Assembly (NCBI RefSeq): GCF_025699065.1
Contig: NZ_JAILWF010000006.1
Span: 62,001-126,000, forward strand
DNA length: 64,000 bases
From: Nitrosarchaeum sp.
GTDB taxonomy: Archaea > Thermoproteota > Nitrososphaeria > Nitrososphaerales > Nitrosopumilaceae
Direction of reading: 5' to 3'
Shown here: positions 10,810 through 18,173 of the stretch, one piece after another
How the letters are laid out: every line of letters begins with the position of its first letter
Numbering within the stretch: position 1 is the first letter of the stretch
Position numbers and translations under genes: made by a program
The notes under the pieces: generated by a model
Database searches by the model: none
The model's input: only the letters and a program-made list of their open reading frames with translations
What the model was told of the DNA's origin: nothing

Positions 10810-11394
10810 ATGCTATCTTTTAAAAAAATTAAAACTATTATCACTCCATTAGATAAGGTAAATGTAGATACTGATCAAATTGTACCAAAACAATTTCTAA
10901 AACTAGTCCAAAAATCTGGATTTGGAAAATTTCTTTTTTATAATTGGCGATACGATGATCAAGGGCAATTAAAATCTGATTTTGTATTAAATGAGCCTAA
11001 ATACAAAAATTCCAAAATTCTCGTTGCCGGGGATAATTTTGGATGTGGTTCTAGTCGAGAACATGCAGTTTGGGCCTTGCTAGATTATGGATTCTCAGTA
11101 GTCATTACCCCTTCATTTGCTGATATTTTTTATAGCAATTGTTTCAAAAATGGACTATTACCCATTGTTTTAGATGAAAAAACAATTGAAAAACTACAAC
11201 AAGAAACTGGTGATGTAGAAGTAGATCTGGAAAATCAAATAATCAAAACAAATTCTAAAACAATTTCATTTGATATTGATTTACACAAGAAAAAAATTCT
11301 TTTAGAAGGTCTAGATGATATTGCTCAAACTTTATTTTATGAGAAAAAAATTACTGAATTTGAAAACCAATCTAAAATCCCATCTGTTTTATGA
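10810..11394 (+). CDS. leuD: 3-isopropylmalate dehydratase small subunit (bacterial type)
   Basis: Partner of the LeuC just upstream, one base after its stop. Canonical bacterial LeuD motifs: VDTDQIVPKQFLK, the aromatic [24 protein letters not shown], and PSFADIFYSNCFKNGLLP. 194 aa matches bacterial LeuD (about 200 aa). The last 23 bases overlap the end of the convergent nucleotidyltransferase gene. Confidence 0.95.
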   Translation: MLSFKKIKTIITPLDKVNVDTDQIVPKQFLKLVQKSGFGKFLFYNWRYDDQGQLKSDFVLNEPKYKNSKILVAGDNFGCGSSREHAVWALLDYGFSVVITPSFADIFYSNCFKNGLLPIVLDEKTIEKLQQETGDVEVDLENQIIKTNSKTISFDIDLHKKKILLEGLDDIAQTLFYEKKITEFENQSKIPSVL

Positions 11395-12097
11395 TTTTTT
11401 TTACCGTATTCTCGTTTCTTTCTAAAACCATCGGAGATTCTGCATCTATCCACTCTCTATCTTCTATGTCGTAGGCGCTAATTTTTCCTTCTTTAGATAA
11501 TTGTTGTAAAATATCAAATGAAAGATTGATCTCTTTTTGTTTTTTTGTTTTAATTCTTTTAATTATGTCTTTTCCTAAAACATAAACTCCTAGGCATTCC
11601 GATAACTGTAGTTTCATAGTTGGTTTTTCTTTAAATTCTTTAATTATTCCATCTTCTACAACTGCAAATCCTGTCTCTTCTTTTCTTTTTGTTCTTGTTG
11701 CAATACATGCTATGCTATTTTTTTCTTTGAAGACCTTTCTCATCTTGACTAAATCTATGGCGCATAGATTATCTACAAACCACAAAACAAATTCATCTTC
11801 TCCTTTGAGATTATTTTCAATATGTAATAGATCTCCCCCAGTTCCACTTTGTGAGTCTTGTACAAATGTGATTTTTTTTCTTTTACTTGTATGGCTAAAA
11901 TAATTTTTAATCTGACCGCCCAATCCTTGATAGTCTGAAATTATGATGATCTCTTTGATAAAATCAAATGAACTTAGATATTTTGTAATATAATCAATTA
12001 ACGGTTTACCAAATATTGGCGTCATTGCCTTTGGAAAATATTCGGTATATGGTTTGCCTCTTGTTCCTTTGCCACCAGCTAAAATTATAGCCTTCAC
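11372..12097 (-). CDS. Sugar-phosphate nucleotidyltransferase family protein
   Basis: The N-terminus MKAIILAGGKGTRGKPYT is the nucleotide-binding signature of the NTP_transferase family that makes NDP-sugars from sugar-1-phosphates. The catalytic acidic motif appears as FVDNLCAID, and the fold continues to IDAESPMVLERN. At 241 aa it is a minimal single-domain form without a left-handed beta-helix. It lies three bases downstream of rpS9 on the same strand. The substrate sugar is unknown. Confidence 0.85.
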   Translation of the reverse strand: MKAIILAGGKGTRGKPYTEYFPKAMTPIFGKPLIDYITKYLSSFDFIKEIIIISDYQGLGGQIKNYFSHTSKRKKITFVQDSQSGTGGDLLHIENNLKGEDEFVLWFVDNLCAIDLVKMRKVFKEKNSIACIATRTKRKEETGFAVVEDGIIKEFKEKPTMKLQLSECLGVYVLGKDIIKRIKTKKQKEINLSFDILQQLSKEGKISAYDIEDREWIDAESPMVLERNENTVKKIIKQMGF

Positions 12098-12100
12098 AAC

Positions 12101-12550
12101 CTAACGGTATGATTTTTGCTTTCTTCTTCTTGCGCCGGGTCCGCCAAATTTCTTTGGTTCTTTTCTTCTGGCATCACCGCTAATCAGATATTTGTCAAAA
12201 TCTGTAATTCTTTGTCTAAGATCTTCTCTTGTTGATTTTGGGAATGGGTGGTCTTTTGGATCTTTTTTAGATTTAGTCCAGCCTGTAAGTGCTCTTGAGA
12301 TGCCGGTAGCTGCTGCACTAGCTTGCCCCATAAATCCACCCCCTCTTACTCTAACTGAAATGTCTATTTTATCTCTCAAATCTCCAGTAATTTCCAATGG
12401 AGCTAACATAACCTCTCGAGCAGTTTCTTGAGGTATCATCTCAATTGGTATGTTGTTAATTCTGATTTTACCACGTCCTTTTGTAATGTATACATGCGCA
12501 CTAGATGTTTTTCTAGTTGCAAAATAAATTTCAGTTTTTGGTGTTGTCAT
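12101..12550 (-). CDS. rpsI: 30S ribosomal protein S9
   Basis: Small-subunit ribosomal protein whose C-terminal tail reaches the P-site tRNA. Seen are the start motif EIYFATRKTSSAHVYITKGRGKIRIN (positions 4-29 in part), VRVRGGGFMGQASA, ALTGWTK-type archaeal segments, and the basic end GGPGARRRKQKSYR. Last member of the rpoD-L18e-L13-S9 cluster; its ATG overlaps the L13 stop by four bases. Confidence 0.96.
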   Translation of the reverse strand: MTTPKTEIYFATRKTSSAHVYITKGRGKIRINNIPIEMIPQETAREVMLAPLEITGDLRDKIDISVRVRGGGFMGQASAAATGISRALTGWTKSKKDPKDHPFPKSTREDLRQRITDFDKYLISGDARRKEPKKFGGPGARRRKQKSYR

Positions 12551-13008
12551 TCAGTCCACCCAATTATTTTTGCAATGTCCCCAATAGTTGTATAGTTTGC
12601 TGCAGATTTTGTAATTTTTGCTTGTTTGAATTGAATCTTTTCAAATCCACTTAATTCTCTTGGTGAACCAATGTATGTTCTTAGTCTTTTATGTGCTAAT
12701 AATCCAGATGGTTTTTTCTTTGGTAACATACCTCGTACCATTCTTGTCATTATTGTGTCTGGTCTTCTTGCATGCACTGGACCATGTTTTGGATGAATGA
12801 CACTGTTTACCTCTAAAAATTTCCTGTAATGATAAATTATGTTTGTTCTTGTTCCACTTAGCATAATTTTTTCACAATTTACAATTGAAACTCTGTTTCC
12901 ATTTAACAATAATTTGGCAACATTTGATGAGAGTCTTCCTGCAATGTGATCCGTAGCATCGACTACAATTGGTCTGTCTGTTGATATGACGTTTTCTTGA
13001 CTAGCCAA
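12547..13008 (-). CDS. rplM: 50S ribosomal protein L13
   Basis: Large-subunit protein recognised by IVVDATDHIAGRLSSNVAKL, RVSIVNCEKIMLSG, and RRPDTIMTRMVRGMLP. The frame opens further upstream to an ATG at 13044, but that adds an unusual hydrophilic leader and a 44-base overlap with L18e. I prefer the TTG at 13008, which gives an 8-base overlap and a start of MASQENVISTDRP. The upstream ATG stays possible. It sits in the conserved archaeal ribosomal/RNA polymerase cluster. Confidence 0.93.
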   Translation of the reverse strand: MASQENVISTDRPIVVDATDHIAGRLSSNVAKLLLNGNRVSIVNCEKIMLSGTRTNIIYHYRKFLEVNSVIHPKHGPVHARRPDTIMTRMVRGMLPKKKPSGLLAHKRLRTYIGSPRELSGFEKIQFKQAKITKSAANYTTIGDIAKIIGWTE

Positions 13009-13348
13009 GTAGTACAACTCCTTTTCCTGTTGGGTTCTTTTCAATTAATTCTGAAAATGTAATGACTTTTCCGCCTTTTTCTAAAATCTTTGCTGCTGCG
13101 GTATTTGAGATTGAAAATGAGCAAAGTGTAATCTTATGTTCGATATCTCCAGTTCCTAATACCTTACCTGGAAATACAACTGTATCTGCATCTTTAGTTA
13201 ATTGAGCAATTCTGTTTAAATTGATAAATCGTCTTGCAATGGACGGTTTTAATGCATATTTTGCCATCTTTGCCCAAATCGGAGCATCGTTTTTAGCAGA
13301 TGCCTTCTTTAGATCCTTTGCCATGCGTATGACGACTTGATTAGTCAT
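13001..13348 (-). CDS. rpl18e: 50S ribosomal protein L18e
   Basis: Archaeal/eukaryotic large-subunit protein of the L18e/L15 family. The 115 aa sequence contains WAKMAKYALKPSIARRFINL, VVFPGKVLGTGDIEHKI and AAAKILEKGGKVITFSEL, as expected. An internal ATG (MAKDLKKAS) could also be the start. Located between rpoD and L13, the usual archaeal order. Confidence 0.95.
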   Translation of the reverse strand: MTNQVVIRMAKDLKKASAKNDAPIWAKMAKYALKPSIARRFINLNRIAQLTKDADTVVFPGKVLGTGDIEHKITLCSFSISNTAAAKILEKGGKVITFSELIEKNPTGKGVVLLG

Positions 13349-13393
13349 GTGAATAATCCGGTTTAAAACCCAAATATAATGTGTATGCTTAGT

Positions 13394-14032
13394 TTATTCT
13401 TTTATTTCGTTAATCATTTCTTTAAACTCTGATAATCTATTGCTTAACTCATCTACTCCTGCAAGGATTATCTGTTCTGGCTTTAATGCCCCTGTTGATT
13501 CAACTGTTAGTATTCTCTCATTTTCTTTATCTGTCTCAGTTAAAACTGAAATATTTGCTGAATTCCATTTAGCATGCTCTGTTCCGCGGCCAAGTCTAGC
13601 ATAACATTCAACTTTGATTCTTTGACCAGCAGCTAACTGAACAATTGGAATTTTATCTGAAGTTGCCTTGACAGATTCATCCTCTGATGTAAGATCACTT
13701 GATAATATCGTTCTAGTGACATCTGAATCTCCTGAATCTAAAACAAACATCACTTTACAATTAGAACAGCCTGTCTCACTTTTACAATCGCATTTAGATG
13801 GTTCATTGAATCTTGATAGATCTGTCTTAATTGGAATCAATCCTAATCTATGTGCTAATCCCTCATCTGGTAGTACCGAAGAATTTTCAATTATATCTAC
13901 AGTATCAATAGCAAATACTGGAATACCGTTTAGACAAATTCGTCTAAGTGCATTTGCATACTGTAACGGAACTCCTTTGAGCTTGATTGATATTTTTTGA
14001 TTTTCCTTGTTAATTACCTCTAAAGAAGACAA
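13394..14032 (-). CDS. rpoD: DNA-directed RNA polymerase subunit D (Rpo3)
   Basis: Archaeal counterpart of the bacterial alpha N-terminal domain and eukaryotic Rpb3; with subunit L it nucleates polymerase assembly. Motifs include NALRRICLNGIPVFAIDTV, LPDEGLAHRLGLIPI, and a ferredoxin-like cysteine patch CDCKSETGCSNC (four cysteines, C-x-C-x5-C-x2-C) that could hold an Fe-S cluster as described in other archaea. The start is TTG (MSSLEVINK). It heads the cluster with L18e, L13 and S9; rpoN and rpoK are not found after S9 here. Confidence 0.96.
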   Translation of the reverse strand: MSSLEVINKENQKISIKLKGVPLQYANALRRICLNGIPVFAIDTVDIIENSSVLPDEGLAHRLGLIPIKTDLSRFNEPSKCDCKSETGCSNCKVMFVLDSGDSDVTRTILSSDLTSEDESVKATSDKIPIVQLAAGQRIKVECYARLGRGTEHAKWNSANISVLTETDKENERILTVESTGALKPEQIILAGVDELSNRLSEFKEMINEIKE

Positions 14033-14268
14033 ATCTTAGAAGAAAATTTTCAAAATCCACATAAAAATCTAGCTGGAATTAGGTATGGATCATGGGGGCT
14101 TTATTGAGATTTAAGACTGAATTACCCCATTGCGATTATCTTTTAAAAATAGATTGCCATTTAGCTTAAAGTGCTTCATAAAACCTACTGTCTGAATTCG
14201 AGAGTATCCTTATCACCTACTGTTTATGTCGTACTGTTCTATTTTGTGAAATTTATTTTTTAGAATGT
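14033..14268. other. Intergenic region between rpoD and a zinc-ribbon gene
   Basis: This gap of 236 bases lies upstream of rpoD and downstream of the small-gene operon, both on the minus strand. An AT-rich TTTTTATGTGG stretch about 30 bases from the rpoD start could be its TATA box. I see no convincing open frame, tRNA or repeat in the remaining about 170 bases; a small RNA cannot be excluded by eye. Confidence 0.3.
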
Positions 14269-14487
14269 TCATTGTACCGTGACATGTTTTGTTAAAGGAT
14301 ATGTAATTCCTTTTTTATCATGTCCCATTATGTTAAAGCAGATAAATTCATGAAATTGTTCAAGAGTTACACCTCCACAAATTCTACAGATAAATCGTGT
14401 TGGTATTCTACATTTTCCACACAATGAATAATTTAGCAATAAACCTCCACATTTTCTACATGACTCATCAGGCAAACTAATCACCAA
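14269..14487 (-). CDS. Zinc-ribbon protein (72 aa)
   Basis: Three cysteine knuckles are visible: CRKC (residues 10-13), CGKC (23-26) and CRIC (34-37), plus His46 and Cys50. This suggests two zinc sites in a 72 aa protein. It is the last gene of a minus-strand operon of small proteins with the promoter at 15254-15289, and starts six bases after its neighbour. Possible roles are nucleic-acid or protein binding; none is proven. Confidence 0.7.
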   Translation of the reverse strand: MVISLPDESCRKCGGLLLNYSLCGKCRIPTRFICRICGGVTLEQFHEFICFNIMGHDKKGITYPLTKHVTVQ

Positions 14488-14492
14488 AAAAA

Positions 14493-14675
14493 CTATGCTG
14501 CTTGTCCTATCTTAATTCTAAAATTATCTTTATGGTTTTTTGAAGTATGTAATTTTTCTTCAGTTGAAGAACAATATCCACATAAAGGATTAACCATGGT
14601 TGAATCAAATTCAATTTCTCCTATTGCTTTTTGACAGACAATACAAGATACAATTTTAGTGTCGTAGATATTCAA
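14493..14675 (-). CDS. Small zinc-ribbon protein (60 aa)
   Basis: Sixty residues with two knuckles, CIVC (residues 11-14) and CGYC (32-35), spaced as in a single treble-clef or zinc-ribbon site. Its start overlaps the stop of the 131 aa roadblock-like gene by four bases, so the two are translationally coupled. No catalytic motif. It belongs to the four-gene operon under the GGCATGCC promoter. Confidence 0.7.
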   Translation of the reverse strand: MNIYDTKIVSCIVCQKAIGEIEFDSTMVNPLCGYCSSTEEKLHTSKNHKDNFRIKIGQAA

Positions 14676-15067
14676 CGATTTACTACCTCCAAAATTTTAA
14701 TAGATCTGAGATTCTGGTGTGCAATACTGATTACTTTGTTTGGATCTAATTCTGGTTCTGATGATATCAGCATTAATTTACCCTCATGAGGAATTGTGAT
14801 GATATTTGCTTTATTTCGATATGATACTATTGCATGTATATTTCCAAGTGAATCATCAAACTCTTTTCTCATTGACAAGTCAAGTGCTACTTCCATAAAC
14901 AACATCTCCATTTTTTGTTTATCATTTTCTAATGGTATGATATTGGAACTAAATCCCCCTGCAATCTTCCTTCCCTTGTTATTTATTATTGCTGCAAATC
15001 TTATTCCTTTGATTTGACACATCTGATTACAAATGTAATCATAAATGTAGACTTGTTTACTTTCCAT
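14672..15067 (-). CDS. Roadblock/LC7-like conserved protein (DUF6659-like, 131 aa)
   Basis: The pattern of an N-terminal helix, GIRFAAIINNKGRKIAGG, a long helix with KMEMLFMEVALDLSMRKEFD, then IHAIVSYRNKANIITIPHEG and a final helix suggests a roadblock/LC7-like fold. It resembles the thaumarchaeal DUF6659 family as I recall it. Roadblock proteins usually regulate small GTPases or signalling complexes. It abuts the upstream 55 aa gene and overlaps the downstream zinc-ribbon gene, so it sits inside one operon. Family assignment is moderate; function is unknown. Confidence 0.7.
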   Translation of the reverse strand: MESKQVYIYDYICNQMCQIKGIRFAAIINNKGRKIAGGFSSNIIPLENDKQKMEMLFMEVALDLSMRKEFDDSLGNIHAIVSYRNKANIITIPHEGKLMLISSEPELDPNKVISIAHQNLRSIKILEVVNR

Positions 15068-15235
15068 TTAATATTCATCTCCCTCATCTAACAGAATCCA
15101 TGATAAACCAGCTAGATCTTCCCATTTGAATTCCTGATTTTGTATTCTTTGAAGTGTTTTACCTTTTTTTACTGGGATACTTTTTACCAGCATTTCTGAA
15201 GGCTCAGGCTGCCTTTGTATTATGATTGTTGACAT
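15068..15235 (-). CDS. Small operon-leading protein (55 aa) of the QRQPxPSE family
   Basis: A longer frame exists to an ATG at 15286, but that ATG lies inside the GGCATGCC palindrome. The internal ATG at 15235 (MSTIIIQRQPEPSE) is the likely start because the paralogue at 15702 begins with the similar MSQIQIQKRQPAPSE, and a TATA-like box sits 19-26 bases upstream. The paralogues match over about the first 30 residues (PSEMLVKSIPVKKGKTLQ versus PSETLVQRFPVIKGKKLE), then diverge. This copy has no cysteines and ends WILLDEGDEY. Function unknown; first gene of a four-gene operon. Confidence 0.65.
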   Translation of the reverse strand: MSTIIIQRQPEPSEMLVKSIPVKKGKTLQRIQNQEFKWEDLAGLSWILLDEGDEY

Positions 15236-15253
15236 GATAGGTTTTTGATTCAC

Positions 15254-15289
15254 AAATATATTGTCATAGATACTGATTTGTGGCATGCC
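15254..15289 (-). promoter_or_regulatory. GGCATGCC palindrome plus TATA-like box, copy 1
   Basis: On the minus strand the perfect palindrome GGCATGCC (15282-15289) is followed by ACAAATCA, then after exactly 20 bases by the TATA-like ATATATTT (15254-15261), which ends 18 bases before the ATG at 15235. That spacing fits a leaderless archaeal transcript with an upstream activator or repressor site. Two more copies have the same geometry. Confidence 0.75.
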
Positions 15290-15360
15290 TTATTTTTGAT
15301 TTTATTTTCTATGAAAAATTAAAAATAGAAATTAAAAATATGTGATCTTAATTTTTTTAA

Positions 15361-15645
15361 TTATTGGTAGTGTGAGGTATGGTAATGATACATTAATTCT
15401 AAAGCAACACAAAGATTTCTTTTCAATGTTCTTATTTTGATTAGTTCTGATGCTAGCATCGTACTTTGAACACTATCGTTTGTTTTGATGGTCATTACAA
15501 TTCGATTGAAAATTATATTTTCTCTTTGAAATAATCTCTGTAATACAATCTCTAAATCTCTAGTTTTTGTCTGCGTCTGTACAAAATATGGTTTGATAAC
15601 TGTAAAGTTCAAACCATTATTTTCAAACGATTCTATTTGATTCAT
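15361..15645 (-). CDS. Hypothetical protein (94 aa) under the GGCATGCC promoter
   Basis: A 94 aa protein, mostly helical, without cysteine clusters or membrane segments; its core reads RDLEIVLQRLFQRENIIFNRIVMT. I recognise no family. It appears monocistronic: it has its own GGCATGCC/TATA promoter upstream, and the next gene in the same direction has another copy. Linkage to a shared regulator is the best clue to its role. Confidence 0.65.
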   Translation of the reverse strand: MNQIESFENNGLNFTVIKPYFVQTQTKTRDLEIVLQRLFQRENIIFNRIVMTIKTNDSVQSTMLASELIKIRTLKRNLCVALELMYHYHTSHYQ

Positions 15646-15663
15646 AGTTTGTTATTCTCTTGC

Positions 15664-15699
15664 AAATACTTAGTTTTGGTTTCTTGACTGTGGCATGCC
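15664..15699 (-). promoter_or_regulatory. GGCATGCC palindrome plus TATA-like box, copy 2
   Basis: GGCATGCC at 15692-15699 is followed by ACAGTCAA and then AAGTATTT (15664-15671), again starting 21 bases after the palindrome and ending 18 bases before the ATG at 15645. The palindrome lies just past the stop of the upstream gene ending at 15702, so it serves the 94 aa gene. Confidence 0.75.
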
Positions 15700-15701
15700 T
15701 T

Positions 15702-15914
15702 TTACTGAGTTGCCCATGATTTGCATCCGCACTTTGTGCATTTTAGAACTAGTGGACTGCATGTGTTTGTATCGTATACACTTGGTATCGATGGTGCAAA
15801 ACAAATTTTGCATAGTTTTGTTGTTTCAAGTTTTTTACCTTTTATTACTGGGAATCTTTGAACCAGTGTTTCTGAAGGCGCAGGTTGCCTTTTTTGGATT
15901 TGAATTTGACTCAT
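15702..15914 (-). CDS. Zinc-ribbon protein (70 aa) of the QRQPxPSE family
   Basis: A start at 15935 is possible, but the ATG at 15914 (MSQIQIQKRQPAPSE) aligns with the paralogue at 15068-15235 and is placed correctly behind a TATA-like box. The N-terminal about 30 residues match that paralogue; here they are joined to a zinc ribbon with CKIC and CTKCGC knuckles and a C-terminal WATQ. The shared head with different tails suggests the head carries a common interaction. Divergent from SBDS. Confidence 0.7.
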   Translation of the reverse strand: MSQIQIQKRQPAPSETLVQRFPVIKGKKLETTKLCKICFAPSIPSVYDTNTCSPLVLKCTKCGCKSWATQ

Positions 15915-15933
15915 GGTATAGTAATGTATGAAC

Positions 15934-15969
15934 AAATATTAGACAATGGTTAGTGATTTGTGGCATGCC
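15934..15969 (-). promoter_or_regulatory. GGCATGCC palindrome plus TATA-like box, copy 3
   Basis: GGCATGCC at 15962-15969 is followed by ACAAATCA and the TATA-like TAATATTT (15934-15941), which ends 19 bases before the ATG at 15914. It lies in the divergent region with SBDS, about 100 bases from the SBDS start, so it is assigned to the minus-strand gene. Confidence 0.75.
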
Positions 15970-16072
15970 TTGTTTTTATGATAATTTTGAAAATCTGACA
16001 AAGAACGTATTGCTTACAGCAAAATTGTATTTGTTAGAGATAAATACCAAATTAACATAGGATATTTCAGAA

Positions 16073-16759
16073 ATGACTGATGTAACTGTGGTTAGATATT
16101 CTTATGAAGGTGAAAAATTTGAAATCTTAGTCAAGCCTGATCCTGCCTTGGATTACAAAATGGGTAAGAAAAAAGACATATCTTCAATATTGATTGCAGA
16201 TGAAATCTATACTGATTCTGGTAAGGGTACTAAACCATCAACTGAAAAATTGCTCAAGGCTTTCAAAACTGAAGATGTAATTGAGATTGCAGAAATTATG
16301 CTAAAAAAAGGAGAACTGAATCTCACTACAGATCAAAGACGTAAGATGCTTGATGATAAGAGAAAACAAATTGTTGCATTTATTGCAAAAACATACGTCG
16401 ATCCTAGAACTCATTTGCCTCATCCTCCACTAAGAATTGAACAAGCATTAAAGGATGGACGAATCACAATAGAACCACAAAAAAATGTTGAAGAACAAGT
16501 TCCAGACATTGTAGAAAAATTACGTTCTATCATAGCTTTGAAATCTGAAAATCTAGATCTTGAAATTACAATACCTGCACAGTATGCATCACAATCATAT
16601 GCTGTTTTGAAATCTGTCGGAGTTTTAAAAAAAGAAGAATGGCAAAATAATGGTTCTTTAAAAGCAATACTTGAAATACCCGCTGGAGCAAGGCCAAATG
16701 TGATTGATAGATTGGGTTCTATAACCAAAGGTTCTGCAACAGTTGAGGTTATGAAGTAA
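16073..16759 (+). CDS. sbds: Ribosome maturation protein SBDS/SDO1
   Basis: Archaeal orthologue of SBDS, which in eukaryotes works with an EF-2-like GTPase to release eIF6 from 60S subunits. 228 aa is the usual archaeal length. Recognisable are the FYSH domain with VRYSYEGEKFEILVKPDPAL, the middle-domain signature IAKTYVDPRTHLPHPPLRIE, and the ferredoxin-like C-terminal domain ending PNVIDRLGSITKGSATVEV. It leads the exosome operon; its stop shares a base with the rrp4 start. Confidence 0.95.
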   Translation: MTDVTVVRYSYEGEKFEILVKPDPALDYKMGKKKDISSILIADEIYTDSGKGTKPSTEKLLKAFKTEDVIEIAEIMLKKGELNLTTDQRRKMLDDKRKQIVAFIAKTYVDPRTHLPHPPLRIEQALKDGRITIEPQKNVEEQVPDIVEKLRSIIALKSENLDLEITIPAQYASQSYAVLKSVGVLKKEEWQNNGSLKAILEIPAGARPNVIDRLGSITKGSATVEVMK

Positions 16760-17439
16760 TGGAAAATAAAAGAAAATATGTTATACCTGGCGATGTAATC
16801 ACGACTGGTCCTTTCAGACCAGAACAAAATGTCATTTTGGACGGAAACAAAATTATTTCTACGGCTATAGGAATTTCAGAAATTTTCGATGATTCTATTA
16901 AAGTAATTCCATTGACTGGAAAATATATCCCAAAAATCGATGATCTTGTAATTGGCAAAGTCGTATCTCATACCTCGCTTTCTTGGGAATTAGATATCAA
17001 CTCCTGCTATGTTGGATTTTTACCTGCTCAGGATGTATTTGGACGAGATTTTTCTGCGCATGCTGATGAACTTTCATCTAAATTAAAGGCAGGCGATCTA
17101 GTCGCAGCCAGAATTGCTAATTTTGATAGAACCCGAGATCCACTTGTAACAATAGCTGATAGAGATCTTGGTAAGATTGACTCTGGTCACCTAGTTTCAA
17201 TATCTACTAGTAAGGTACCGCGCTTAATTGGAAAAAGAGGAACTATGATCCAAATGATTGAAATGGCTACAAATGCAGCTATTACGATTGGCCAAAATGG
17301 TTGGATTGTTGTCTCCTGTGAGACTCCCGAGGGATTATTAAAGGCAAAAAAGGCAATCAAAATGGTTGATGAAATGGCACATGTTGCTAATTTGACAGAT
17401 CAAGTGAAAGAAATGTTAGAATCAAAAGGTGAATCATAA
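16759..17439 (+). CDS. rrp4: Exosome RNA-binding cap subunit Rrp4
   Basis: Cap protein of the archaeal exosome that guides RNA into the Rrp41/Rrp42 ring. The N-terminal domain begins KYVIPGDVITTG, an S1 domain covers about residues 60-130 (DLVIGKVVSHTSLSWELDI), and a KH domain contains VPRLIGKRGTMIQMIE. 226 aa fits the family. It overlaps SBDS and rrp41 by one base each. Confidence 0.95.
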   Translation: MENKRKYVIPGDVITTGPFRPEQNVILDGNKIISTAIGISEIFDDSIKVIPLTGKYIPKIDDLVIGKVVSHTSLSWELDINSCYVGFLPAQDVFGRDFSAHADELSSKLKAGDLVAARIANFDRTRDPLVTIADRDLGKIDSGHLVSISTSKVPRLIGKRGTMIQMIEMATNAAITIGQNGWIVVSCETPEGLLKAKKAIKMVDEMAHVANLTDQVKEMLESKGES

Positions 17440-18173
17440 TGGGCGGAAGAGAAGCAACCCTAGTTCTACTAGATGAAAATGGAATTCGTTGTGACGGTAG
17501 AAAAGTTGACGAACCAAGACGAATCATGATTAAAGCTGGTGGATTGAAAAATGCTGATGGCTCAGCATACATTGAATTTGGCGATAATAAAATTTTAGTT
17601 GGAGTATTTGGACCACGTGACGTTCATCCAAAACACATGTCAAACACTGATACTGGTATTTTACGAGTTAGATATCACATGGAACCATTCTCTGTAACTG
17701 AGAGAAAAAATCCTGCACCATCAAGAAGAGAAATTGAAATTTCCAAAGTTATCAAAGAAGCTTTAGAACCTGCAGTTATGCTGGAGAAATTCCCAAGAAC
17801 TGCAGTTGATGTATTCATTGAAGTTCTTCAAGCCGACGGCGGTACTAGATGTGCTGCACTTTCTGCAGCATCAGTTGCATTGGCTGACGCTGGGATTCCA
17901 ATGAGGGATATGGTAGCAGCTTGTGCAGCTGGAAAAGCGGCTGACACAATTATTCTTGATGTTAATAATGAAGAAGACCAAGCAGGACAAGCAGATATGC
18001 CTATTGGCTATATGCCAAGTCTAGAAAAGATCACATTACTCCAATTAGATGGTGTATTAACACCAGAAGAATACAAAAAATGTGTAGAGACTGGAATTAA
18101 AGGTTGTAAAATTGTTTATGAATTACAAAGAAAAGCACTTACTGACAAATATTTTGGAAACGGGGAAAAATAA
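17439..18173 (+). CDS. rrp41: Exosome phosphorolytic subunit Rrp41
   Basis: Catalytic RNase PH-like subunit degrading RNA 3' to 5' with phosphate. 244 aa. The motif IRCDGRKVDEPRRIMIKAG, the arginine-rich RREIEISKVIKEALEPAV and TRCAALSAASVALADAGIPM are typical. The catalytic acidic site is in EEDQAGQADMPIG. It is followed immediately by the inactive partner Rrp42. Confidence 0.96.
   Translation: MGGREATLVLLDENGIRCDGRKVDEPRRIMIKAGGLKNADGSAYIEFGDNKILVGVFGPRDVHPKHMSNTDTGILRVRYHMEPFSVTERKNPAPSRREIEISKVIKEALEPAVMLEKFPRTAVDVFIEVLQADGGTRCAALSAASVALADAGIPMRDMVAACAAGKAADTIILDVNNEEDQAGQADMPIGYMPSLEKITLLQLDGVLTPEEYKKCVETGIKGCKIVYELQRKALTDKYFGNGEK

Noticed and set aside
15236..15286. Longer start for the 55 aa gene (MPQISIYD)
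   Set aside because: That ATG is part of the GGCATGCC palindrome, which also occurs at the other promoters where no such frame exists; the paralogue supports the internal start.
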